From positions 62,001 through 126,000 of the forward strand of contig DAOTXW010000062.1 in assembly GCA_034435035.1 (NCBI GenBank): DNA of 64,000 nucleotides, given 5' to 3'. Source of the stretch: JAHEME01 sp034435035. Its GTDB lineage: Bacteria > Chloroflexota > Anaerolineae > Aggregatilineales > UBA3940. Position numbers and translations under genes: made by a program. Of the stretch, positions 57,011 through 64,000 are shown piece after piece; the stretch's first letter is position 1; each line of letters opens with the position of its first letter. Below the pieces are notes generated by a model, which made no database searches, was not told the origin of the DNA, and saw only the letters and a program-made list of their open reading frames with translations.

Positions 57011-58588
57011 TTACTGGCAGGGCAGCTCGCTGCTGCCGCTCAGGACGAAACTCACCAGGATCAGATCGGTCATCAGTTCCACGGCTGCGCGATCGTCGGT
57101 GAAGACCGGGCCGCTGGCCGGCGTCGGACGAAGCTGATCACTGGCCTGCTGGAGCACCTGCGGAAGCAGCGGATGCACACCATCAGGCAGCGCCTTCAGA
57201 TTAGCCTGCAGATTCTCAGGAGAAGTTGGCTGTGCTGTCGCATACAGGATGGTGTTGCAGCTGTTGGGCACATCCACCACATGGACGGAGGCAAATACCT
57301 CCGCCAGCGTGGCGGCAAACGCTGCGATGAGGCGCCGATCCCCTGACGTGCGGCCTACATTGATCGCCACCACACCCCGCCCCGAAAGGTGATCCCGGGC
57401 TTCTTGAAAGAACTCCACCGTGGACAGGTGCCAGGGGATATACGGCAGTCGGTAGGCATCCACCCCGATGACATCATACGTGCGGCGGCTGGCTGCCAGG
57501 GCGGTGCGGCCATCCTGGACGATCACATTGACGTTGGCTTCTGTCATGCCAAAGTACTCGCGCCCCACCCGGATGATGGCCGGGTCAATCTCCATTCCAT
57601 CGATCGGGATAGGCCCGAACACCGCTGTATACTGCTTGGGGATCGTGCCGCCCGCCAGCCCGACCATGGCCATGCTGGTTACATCTGCGGGTGAGAAAGG
57701 CGGTGCATTGAAAAACGGAGCCGCCAGAAAATAGTCCCAGGTGCCGCCGGTAGCCAGGAAGTCGGGATAGTCCGGGAAGTACTCAGAATGTATCCCCTGC
57801 CCCTCGTTAAGCAGCAGGACATTGGCCGTGCCCCAGCGAGCCACCTGAATGTAGTTGTAGGCCGACTCCTCCTCGTAGATCAGCGTGGCATTGCGCGGCG
57901 GAGGGCGGAGCGGGCCGCGCAGCACGAGCAGGGCCAGCCCGATGATGATCGCCGGCATCCAGATCAGCTTCAGGGCTTCGCGTCGATCGATCTGCCCAAG
58001 CCCGATCAGGGCGACCAGCCACAGCATCCCGGCCAGGCTCATGAAGCTGAGATTGGTGCCGATGGCAGGGATCAGGATCAACACCGGCAGGAACGTTCCG
58101 ATGATGCTGCCCACAGTTGAGATGGCGTACATCCGGCCCGCAATGCGTCCTGCGCTGGCCGTATCCTGGATCGCCAGCCGTATCGCAAAGGGCGATACGG
58201 TCGCCAGGAGCGTCACCGGGACAGAGAACAGCGCCAGCACCGCAACGAACGACCCGACCAGCGTCGCTGCCTGGATGTTCAGGACAGCCTGCGCGGCCAG
58301 CTGAAGCACCGGCCGGGCCGCAATCGGGATCAGGGCCGTGCAGAAGGCGCCCCAGGCGATCGTGCGATAGAACGTCACCGGCCGGGGCGACCGGTCGGCG
58401 ATGCGCCCTCCCAGAAAATACCCGGCGGTCAGGTAGAGCAGGATCAGGCCGATGATGGTGGCCCAGACGAGGTTGCTTGTCCCGAACACGGTGCCCAGCA
58501 GACGCGAGGCGCTCAGCTCGACGCCTAACGTGGTCAGGCCGGCAGTGAAAACGGTGACATAGAGATAGCGGAGTGAAGGTTGCTTCAA
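57011..58588 (-). CDS. membrane-fused spermidine-synthase-like protein
   Basis: The 525-residue product has about six to seven membrane helices in the first 230 residues and then a spermidine-synthase-like Rossmann domain (about 240-500): 'MAMVGLAGGTIPKQYTAVFG', 'IDGMEIDPAIIRVGREYFGM' and 'TYDVIGVDAYRLPYIPWHLS'. The glycine-rich loop and the acidic residue that binds the nucleoside are there, but no polyamine pathway genes are near, so true spermidine synthesis is uncertain. Such fusions are common and poorly studied. The start is TTG at 58588, with GAGGAG 8 bases before. Confidence 0.82.
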   Translation of the reverse strand: MKQPSLRYLYVTVFTAGLTTLGVELSASRLLGTVFGTSNLVWATIIGLILLYLTAGYFLGGRIADRSPRPVTFYRTIAWGAFCTALIPIAARPVLQLAAQAVLNIQAATLVGSFVAVLALFSVPVTLLATVSPFAIRLAIQDTASAGRIAGRMYAISTVGSIIGTFLPVLILIPAIGTNLSFMSLAGMLWLVALIGLGQIDRREALKLIWMPAIIIGLALLVLRGPLRPPPRNATLIYEEESAYNYIQVARWGTANVLLLNEGQGIHSEYFPDYPDFLATGGTWDYFLAAPFFNAPPFSPADVTSMAMVGLAGGTIPKQYTAVFGPIPIDGMEIDPAIIRVGREYFGMTEANVNVIVQDGRTALAASRRTYDVIGVDAYRLPYIPWHLSTVEFFQEARDHLSGRGVVAINVGRTSGDRRLIAAFAATLAEVFASVHVVDVPNSCNTILYATAQPTSPENLQANLKALPDGVHPLLPQVLQQASDQLRPTPASGPVFTDDRAAVELMTDLILVSFVLSGSSELPCQ

Positions 58589-58675
58589 TAGAGCGTCTCC
58601 TCAGAATGAACGCGGATTATAGCCTGCCGGTGGAACGGATGGCGAGCAGGGCGGCGCGACTCTCCTGCGATGCGC

Positions 58676-58681
58676 TATAAT
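58676..58681 (+). promoter_or_regulatory. possible -10 box of ruvB
   Basis: TATAAT lies 64 bases before the ATG at 58746, in the divergent gap with the spermidine-synthase-like gene. No -35 box at proper spacing is seen. Confidence 0.35.
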
Positions 58682-58745
58682 TCAGCCCGTATCTGTGCCT
58701 GTCCTGCGAGCTTGCGCCGCCCTGCTGGTTATTAAAGGAATGCTC

Positions 58746-59777
58746 ATGTCTGACGATGATCGCCTGGTCTCCGGCCAGCGCAAGCCCGAAGACAGTGCGA
58801 CCCATATCGACGCCGCCCTCCGGCCGCGCCTGCTGAGCGACATCTACGGCCAGGAGGCGCTGGTGGAGAATCTTCGCATCCTGATCGAGGCGGCCCGCTC
58901 ACGTGGCGAAGCCCTGGATCACATTCTCTTCTACGGGCCGCCAGGGCTGGGAAAGACCTCGCTCAGCCATGTGATGGCCAATGAGATGGGGGTCAACATC
59001 CGTGTGACCGCCGGGCCGGTCATCGAACGGGCGGGCGATCTGGCGGCGATCCTGACGAACCTGCGCAAGGGCGATATCCTGTTCATCGACGAGGTGCACC
59101 GGCTGGGCCGCGCCGTGGAGGAGGTGCTGTACCCGGCTATGGAGGACTACGCTCTTGACATCGTCATCGGCAAGGGCCCCAGCGCGCGCAACATCCGTCT
59201 CAAGCTGCCCCGCTTCACCGTGATCGGGGCTACGACCCGGCTGGCGTTGATGACAGCTCCACTGCGGGCCCGCTTCGGCGCTGTCTACCGCCTGGATTTC
59301 TATAGCACGGAAGCGCTCACCCGCATCATCAAGCGGGCTGCCGAGATGCTGAATGTGCCCATCGAGCCGGAGGGTACAGCCGAGCTGGCCCGCCGGGCCC
59401 GCGGGACGCCGCGCGTTGCGCTGCGCCTGCTCCGCCGGGTGCGGGACTTCGCTCAGGTGCGCGCTGCGGGTCGCATTACGCTGGAAGTTGCGCAGGATGC
59501 GCTGAACCTGCTGGAGATCGACGCGCTGGGGCTGGATGACATCGACCGCCGGGTGCTGCATGCCATCATCGATAAGTTCAACGGCGGGCCGGTTGGGCTG
59601 GACACCATTGCGGCGGCCATCAGCGAGGAAGCGGACACGATCATGGATGTCTACGAGCCGTATCTGCTTCAGCTTGGCTTCCTGGAGCGCACCCCGCGGG
59701 GGCGGGTTGCCACACGCCGCGCTTACGAGCATCTGGGCTACCCGGGTGAACAGGCCGGGCAGCAGAGGCTGTTCTGA
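58746..59777 (+). CDS. ruvB: Holliday junction branch migration helicase RuvB
   Basis: This is the AAA+ motor that drives branch migration with RuvA. The 343-residue product has 'LSDIYGQEALVENLRILIEA', Walker A 'LFYGPPGLGKTSLSHVMANE', Walker B 'ILFIDEVHRLGRAVEEVLYP', sensor 'RFTVIGATTRLALMTAPLRA' and the C-terminal winged helix 'PYLLQLGFLERTPRGRVATR'. AAAGGA is 6 bases before ATG 58746, which rejects the longer frame. ruvA and ruvC are not in the window. The DUF2277 gene follows by 3 bases. Confidence 0.97.
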   Translation: MSDDDRLVSGQRKPEDSATHIDAALRPRLLSDIYGQEALVENLRILIEAARSRGEALDHILFYGPPGLGKTSLSHVMANEMGVNIRVTAGPVIERAGDLAAILTNLRKGDILFIDEVHRLGRAVEEVLYPAMEDYALDIVIGKGPSARNIRLKLPRFTVIGATTRLALMTAPLRARFGAVYRLDFYSTEALTRIIKRAAEMLNVPIEPEGTAELARRARGTPRVALRLLRRVRDFAQVRAAGRITLEVAQDALNLLEIDALGLDDIDRRVLHAIIDKFNGGPVGLDTIAAAISEEADTIMDVYEPYLLQLGFLERTPRGRVATRRAYEHLGYPGEQAGQQRLF

Positions 59778-59780
59778 ATC

Positions 59781-59981
59781 ATGTGCCGCAGTATAAAGCA
59801 GCTCCGCCAGACTGACCGGCTGCCAACCGACGAAGAGATCGCCGCCGCCGCATTGCAGTATGTGCGCAAGGTCAGCGGCTACCGCAAACCCTCGCGCGCC
59901 CGCCAGCCGGCTTTTGACCGGGCCGTTGAGGAGATCACCGCATCGACGCGGCGCCTGCTGGACGATCTGCGCGAAACCTGA
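59781..59981 (+). CDS. DUF2277 family small protein
   Basis: The 66-residue product matches the conserved MCRSIKxL start, then 'TDEEIAAAALQYVRKVSGYR' and 'AFDRAVEEITASTRRLLDDL', which are characteristic of DUF2277. Its function is unknown. It is helical and soluble, and begins 3 bases after ruvB, so they are probably co-transcribed. A DNA-repair link is only suggested by position. Confidence 0.85.
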   Translation: MCRSIKQLRQTDRLPTDEEIAAAALQYVRKVSGYRKPSRARQPAFDRAVEEITASTRRLLDDLRET

Positions 59982-60106
59982 GCCGCTCCCCTGTGCTCAG
60001 TGCCTCATAGTGACCTCCGCTGTCAGGGGAATCGCTGATCCGGGAACTGTATGAATGCGGATGGCGTTCTACTGGTAGCAGTCCTGCGGCGACGGAGGAG
60101 AAACCT

Positions 60107-60925
60107 ATGAGCCAGCCCATCCCGCCTGAACGTGACCGGCCTGCGCCAGCCAGGAGGCCGCCCCGCATCCCGCCCGATGAACCTGCCGCCTCGGCAGCCC
60201 AGACTCCGGTCTGGCTGTGGACACTGGTCGGTGCCATCGTCCTGCTGGCGCTGGTGGCCGGCGGCATTGGCGGCTTTATCGCCGGACGGCAGTATGAGCA
60301 GGCTGCCCGGTACGATATTTACTGGCTGCTCGGCGCTACCTTTGAGGATTCGCTTGAGGGGGTGGTGCTGGGAGCCGTCTACGCAGGCGGCCCGGCTTCG
60401 TCAGCGGGTTTGCAGGAAGGTGACAGGCTGCTCGCCATCGATGGATCGCCTGTCAGCAGCGCCGCGCAGGCGCGCCGCCGGGTGGGGCGGCACGTCCCCG
60501 GCGACATCGTCCGCCTGACCGTGGCCCGCGGGGTCTTCACCGAGCAGTTTGAAGTGCCCCTGGGCTTCGTGATCATCAGCGGGCCGCTGCCCATCGAGCC
60601 GCTGCCAACCCTCCTGCCGCCGCCGCCCATTGTGGGCACTTCGCAGGACAGCCTGCTTGGCGTGTACTACCGGATGCTCAAGCCCGGCGATCCCTTCAGC
60701 GTGACGGATGGCGCGCTGATCATCACTGCATGGCCCGGCGGCCCGGCAGCCCGGGCGGGCCTTGAGGCCGGCGATATCGTGCTGGCGGTTAATGGACAGA
60801 GCCTGTCACAGTCCCTCTCACTGGAGCAGGCTATCGCCCGTTTCGGGCCAGGCGATACTGTCCGGCTGCAGGTGCTCAAGGCGGAGGGAGTGACCACAAC
60901 CGTCCGGGTGACCCTCAGCGGATGA
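60107..60925 (+). CDS. membrane-anchored protein with two PDZ domains
   Basis: The 272-residue product has a Pro-rich cytoplasmic N-terminus, one membrane helix (about 37-60) and two PDZ-type domains ('GGPASSAGLQEGDRLLAIDG' near 90-110; 'WPGGPAARAGLEAGDIVLAV' near 210-230) separated by a Pro-rich link. There is no protease domain such as HtrA or a tail-specific protease, so it is probably a scaffold that binds protein C-termini outside the membrane. GGAGGAG is 6 bases before ATG 60107. Partner unknown. Confidence 0.8.
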   Translation: MSQPIPPERDRPAPARRPPRIPPDEPAASAAQTPVWLWTLVGAIVLLALVAGGIGGFIAGRQYEQAARYDIYWLLGATFEDSLEGVVLGAVYAGGPASSAGLQEGDRLLAIDGSPVSSAAQARRRVGRHVPGDIVRLTVARGVFTEQFEVPLGFVIISGPLPIEPLPTLLPPPPIVGTSQDSLLGVYYRMLKPGDPFSVTDGALIITAWPGGPAARAGLEAGDIVLAVNGQSLSQSLSLEQAIARFGPGDTVRLQVLKAEGVTTTVRVTLSG

Positions 60926-60964
60926 AGCTGCTCGCCTGATACCCCCTCCCGGCAGTCCGTGTTA

Positions 60965-60973
60965 TGCTATAGT
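60965..60973 (+). promoter_or_regulatory. extended -10 promoter element of the aminopeptidase operon
   Basis: TGCTATAGT carries the extended -10 TGn and TATAGT, 146 bases before the first aminopeptidase ATG. No -35 box is seen. Confidence 0.4.
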
Positions 60974-61118
60974 CCACGGGCAGCGTATAGGATACGCCAT
61001 CGGCCGCAGCGCACAGTTTGCCGCCCGGGTTCCCTTTCGCTCAGGACGGCGTTGCTCTTCCGTGCGGCTGATGCCAGCCTGTTTTTCTGCGTCTGCTGAT
61101 TCGTGGAGGCTCGAGAGC

Positions 61119-62222
61119 ATGGATCCCCGCATTGATCATGTTGCCCGGATACTGGTGAGCTACTGTACCGGGGTCAAACCTGAGGATCTCGTGATGATCC
61201 GGCTGACCGACCCACTGGCCGAGCCGCTGGCGCTGGCCGTCTACCGGCATGTGCTGGCAGCCGGAGGCCACGCCGTCTTCCGGATGGCTCCTGCGGGGTC
61301 AGATGAGATGTTCTACCGGTATGCCAGTGACGCGCAGCTGGATTTTCTGAACCCCGTCAATGAGTGGCTGATCGCCAACGTCGATGTCTCCATTACGCTG
61401 GCGGCCGAATCCAATACCCGCGCCCTGACGAGCATCGACCCGGCTCGCCTGGCGCGCGCCCGCAAGGCCAATGCGCCGATCACCCGGACTTTCATGACCC
61501 GCCAGGCTTCTGGCGCGCTGCGCTGGACCCTGACACAGGTCCCGACGCAGGCATCCGCGCAGGATGCCGAAATGAGCCTGACCGAATACGAGGACTTTGT
61601 CTATAACGCGTGCATGATCCACCTGCCGGATCCGATCAGCTTCTGGCAGGAGATGTCCCGCGAGCAGGAACGGCTGGTAAACTGGCTCAGGGGAAAGCGG
61701 CAGATGATCGTCAAGGGCGAGCACATCGACCTGAGCCTGTCGATCGCCGATCGTGTCTTCATTAATGCGGATGGCAAGAAGAACTTCCCGGATGGCGAGA
61801 TCTTCACCGGCCCGGTGGAAGACTCCGTCAACGGATGGGTACGCTTTACTTACCCGGCTGTCTACGGCGGTCGTGAAGTGGAAGGGGTCGAACTGACCTT
61901 TGAGAACGGCCGGGTGATCAAAGCCACAGCGAGCAAAGGCGCCGACTATCTCAACTCCGTGCTGGATACGGATGCCGGGGCCCGCTACCTGGGCGAGTTT
62001 GCCATTGGCACCAATACGGGTATCACCCGCTTCACCCGCAACATCCTGTTCGACGAAAAGATCGGCGGGACGGTGCATATGGCTGTGGGGGCCGGCTACC
62101 CGGACACTGGCTCGCACAACGAGTCGGCAGTGCACTGGGATATGATCTGCGATATGCGCTCCGGCGCGGAAATCCGCGTTGACGGCGATTTGTTCTACCG
62201 GGATGGCAGCTTTCAGGTCTAG
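61119..62222 (+). CDS. aminopeptidase, M29 (AmpT/thermophilic aminopeptidase) family, copy 1
   Basis: This metal-dependent aminopeptidase removes N-terminal residues in the cytoplasm. The 367-residue product starts 'MDPRIDHVARILVSYCTG' and has the M29 metal ligands: Glu in 'NFPDGEIFTGP' and 'LGEFAIGTN', His in 'GTVHMAVGAGYP', and His/Asp in 'VHWDMICDM'. GGAGG is 9 bases before ATG 61119. An equal-length copy follows directly, with no insertion or deletion needed in alignment. Copy 1 differs most from copy 2 in the N-terminal half. Confidence 0.93.
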   Translation: MDPRIDHVARILVSYCTGVKPEDLVMIRLTDPLAEPLALAVYRHVLAAGGHAVFRMAPAGSDEMFYRYASDAQLDFLNPVNEWLIANVDVSITLAAESNTRALTSIDPARLARARKANAPITRTFMTRQASGALRWTLTQVPTQASAQDAEMSLTEYEDFVYNACMIHLPDPISFWQEMSREQERLVNWLRGKRQMIVKGEHIDLSLSIADRVFINADGKKNFPDGEIFTGPVEDSVNGWVRFTYPAVYGGREVEGVELTFENGRVIKATASKGADYLNSVLDTDAGARYLGEFAIGTNTGITRFTRNILFDEKIGGTVHMAVGAGYPDTGSHNESAVHWDMICDMRSGAEIRVDGDLFYRDGSFQV

Positions 62223-62259
62223 GACGCTTTACATCTGCATACCCTCGAGAGGAGCAAGA

Positions 62260-63363
62260 ATGGACCCCCGAATCGATAAGATGGCCGAGGTGCTGGTCAA
62301 CTACTCGACCGAGGTCCGGCCCGGCGATCTGGTCATGATTCATCTCTATGAGCCGATTGCCGAGCCGCTGGGGCTGGCGCTGCAGCGGCATGTCCTGATG
62401 GCGGGTGGGAATCCGGTTTTCCGGATGGCACCCAGCGGAGCGGATGAGGTGCTCTATCGCTATGGGAGCGAAGCCCAGCTCGACTACCTGGATCCCGTCT
62501 TTCACTGGCTGATGAGCCACATTGACGTGCGGCTGGCGGTGCGCGCCCCGGTCAATACCAAATCCCTCACCGGCATCGATCCGGCGCGTATCTCCCGCTT
62601 CCAGAAATCGCAGGCGCCGATCATGGAAGCCTTCATGGATCGGCAGGGACGCGGTGAACTGCGCTGGGCGCTGACCCAGTTCCCGACCCAGGCTGCTGCC
62701 CAGGACGCTGACATGAGCCTGAGTGAGTACGAAGACTTTGTTTTCGGGGCGGCGATGGTCCACCTGGATGACCCGGTGAGCTACTGGCGGCAGAAGTCCG
62801 CCGAGCAGCAGCGCCTGATCGACTGGCTTAAGGGGCATGACAGGGTAGAGATCAAGGGCGAACACATCGACCTGAGCCTGTCGATCAAAGACCGCGTATT
62901 CGTCAATGCAGACGGCAAACGCAACTTCCCGGATGGGGAGATCTATACCGGCCCCGTTGAGACTTCCGTCAACGGTTGGGTGCGCTACACCTACCCGGCG
63001 ATCAAGGATGCCCGCGAGGTCGATGGCGTCGAACTGGTCTTTGAGGAGGGTCAGGTGACCCGGGCAACCGCCAGCAAAGGCCAGGATTATCTGAACGCGA
63101 TCTTGAATACCGACCCGGGCGCGCGCTATCTGGGCGAGTTCGCGATCGGGACCAACGAGATGATCCAGCGGTTCACCCGCAACATCCTGTTCGACGAAAA
63201 GATCGGCGGGACAGTGCACATGGCCGTGGGGGTAGGCTACCCGAATACTGGCTCAACCAACCGGTCGGCCATTCACTGGGACATGATCTGCGACATGCGC
63301 TCAGGCGGAGAAATCCGGGTAGATGGCGATCTGTTCTACCGGGATGGCAAGTTCCTGGTGTAA
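62260..63363 (+). CDS. aminopeptidase, M29 family, copy 2
   Basis: Tandem paralogue of the preceding gene, also 367 residues. All metal ligands are kept ('NFPDGEIYTGP', 'LGEFAIGTN', 'GTVHMAVGVGYP', 'IHWDMICDM'). GAGAGGAGC is 5 bases before ATG 62260, and the gap from copy 1 is 37 bases, so they form one operon. The C-terminal halves are much more alike than the N-terminal halves, and one 41-base DNA stretch is identical (62031-62071 and 63172-63212). The N-terminal differences may set different substrate preferences. Confidence 0.93.
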   Translation: MDPRIDKMAEVLVNYSTEVRPGDLVMIHLYEPIAEPLGLALQRHVLMAGGNPVFRMAPSGADEVLYRYGSEAQLDYLDPVFHWLMSHIDVRLAVRAPVNTKSLTGIDPARISRFQKSQAPIMEAFMDRQGRGELRWALTQFPTQAAAQDADMSLSEYEDFVFGAAMVHLDDPVSYWRQKSAEQQRLIDWLKGHDRVEIKGEHIDLSLSIKDRVFVNADGKRNFPDGEIYTGPVETSVNGWVRYTYPAIKDAREVDGVELVFEEGQVTRATASKGQDYLNAILNTDPGARYLGEFAIGTNEMIQRFTRNILFDEKIGGTVHMAVGVGYPNTGSTNRSAIHWDMICDMRSGGEIRVDGDLFYRDGKFLV

Positions 63364-63375
63364 GCCCTGTCGTTT

Positions 63376-63981
63376 TCAGGGATTCACAAGCTGCTGGACC
63401 AGGGGCTGTAGGCGCGTCCAGTCCCGATTGCGCGCATAGGCGACTGCCAGGGTTTCCAGAGCCAGCCGGTCACCAGGGGCCTGCGCCACCTGCGACTCCA
63501 GGAAGGCGACGACCGTTGCGGGGATGGGCTTGTCGTCAGTGAACAGGGCCTCGTAGGCTTTGCGCATCTGGCTGACAAACGCCTGCATCCGCGCATAGTC
63601 GCGGCGTTCGCGCAGCAGCCAGCGGATCGTCTCAACCAGTTCGCCGGGCGCCAGCGGCTTGATGAGATAGTCGCGGGCGCCGGCACGCATCGCGTGGCGG
63701 ATATCGTCGGCATCATTGACTACCGAAAGCATGACTACCTGGGCATCCGGGTTGTCACGCAGGATGGCCCGTGTGGCCTCAGCTCCATCCAGCCCCGGCA
63801 TGTCGTAATCCATGATCACCACATCGGGCTGGTGCTGCCGTGCCAGGGCAATTGCATGTTCTGCGGACCCTGCCGATTCGATAATCTCAAACTCCGGCGC
63901 CGCCGCCAGCATGGCCTCCGCCTGCTGCAGCGATTCCGCCAGATCAGTGACGATCATCAGCTTGGTGGTTGGCTCACTCAT
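63376..63981 (-). CDS. response regulator with a helical C-terminal domain
   Basis: The 201-residue product has a receiver domain (1-125) with the phospho-acceptor Asp in 'PDVVIMDYDMPGLDGAEATR' and the Lys in 'ARDYLIKPLAPGELVETIRW'. The usual pair of acidic residues near the N-terminus is reduced to one: VTD in place of VDD. The C-terminal 70 residues are helical, with a TPR-like stretch ('DRLALETLAVAYARNRDW'), and no DNA-binding domain. The ATG at 63981 leaves the gene complete within the window. The kinase partner is not visible. Confidence 0.8.
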   Translation of the reverse strand: MSEPTTKLMIVTDLAESLQQAEAMLAAAPEFEIIESAGSAEHAIALARQHQPDVVIMDYDMPGLDGAEATRAILRDNPDAQVVMLSVVNDADDIRHAMRAGARDYLIKPLAPGELVETIRWLLRERRDYARMQAFVSQMRKAYEALFTDDKPIPATVVAFLESQVAQAPGDRLALETLAVAYARNRDWTRLQPLVQQLVNP

Positions 63982-64000
63982 GGGGCCATCCTTACCGGGA

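Overview
The window is about 64 kb of GC-rich bacterial chromosome, densely coded on both strands. I count 64 protein-coding genes and one tRNA. I see no CRISPR array, insertion sequence, integrase or phage gene. Features that fit a Chloroflexota (Anaerolineae-like) bacterium are a fused glycyl-tRNA synthetase (alpha and beta in one chain), a ba3-type oxidase cluster with a tiny subunit IIa, a membrane PIN-TRAM protein, many Pro/Thr-rich membrane-anchored sensor proteins, and an ArsR-type regulator with a long N-terminal domain. The phylum is an inference from gene content, not a proof.

Layout. 1-3.4 kb: a vitamin B12 uptake operon (btuC, btuF, btuD) behind a cobalamin riboswitch. 3.5-9.1 kb (minus): an ALDH16-like double aldehyde dehydrogenase and glyQS. 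9.4-11.9 kb: a response regulator with a GAF-like region, a PHP-domain protein and an alkyltransferase-like DNA repair protein. 12-17.4 kb: an IscR-like Rrf2 regulator on a leaderless-looking promoter, a SCO1 copper chaperone, a SCO paralogue without metal ligands, and a ba3-type cytochrome oxidase (IIa, II, heme o synthase, I), closed by a strong terminator. 17.6-23.8 kb: a transmembrane Ser/Thr kinase, then an operon for a PAS/degenerate-kinase protein, a pseudo-formylglycine-enzyme membrane protein, a YbaK deacylase, a YjbQ-family protein and a small membrane protein. 23.8-28.6 kb (minus): a translation operon (PIN-TRAM, gltX, cysS, rlmB).

28.7-37.6 kb is a surface-glycan region: a LysW-like zinc ribbon, two glycosyltransferases, a pterin-synthase-like protein with Glu in place of the catalytic Cys, Maf, a Wzx-type flippase, and a sugar-amidation trio (WbpG-like amidotransferase, HisH-like glutaminase, and a HisF-like partner that lacks the catalytic Asp11). 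37.6-40 kb: rluE-like gene, rplT, rpmI and infC, and a divergent tRNA-Lys(UUU). 40-46 kb: a non-coding stretch with a palindrome and tandem 15-mers, a small gene, an ArsR-like regulator, a hydrolase lipoprotein, a helicase-associated protein and a lipid kinase.

46-56 kb: upp and a TagO/WecA-like transferase, then a seven-gene minus-strand operon that joins yvcK, gap, dhaK, dhaL, pgk and tpiA to a membrane protein with an HEXXQ motif. The archaeal-type phosphoglycerate mutase gene apgM diverges from it. Together these cover triose-phosphate metabolism from dihydroxyacetone to 2-phosphoglycerate. 56-64 kb: a Lit-like membrane protein, a membrane-fused spermidine-synthase-like protein, ruvB, a DUF2277 protein, a two-PDZ membrane protein, tandem duplicated M29 aminopeptidases and a response regulator.

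No whole locus here is clearly an undescribed system. The least explained items are the extracytoplasmic kinase domain, the ligand-less SCO paralogue, the Glu-type pterin-synthase homologue, the HEXXQ membrane protein and the structured 40.2-40.35 kb region.
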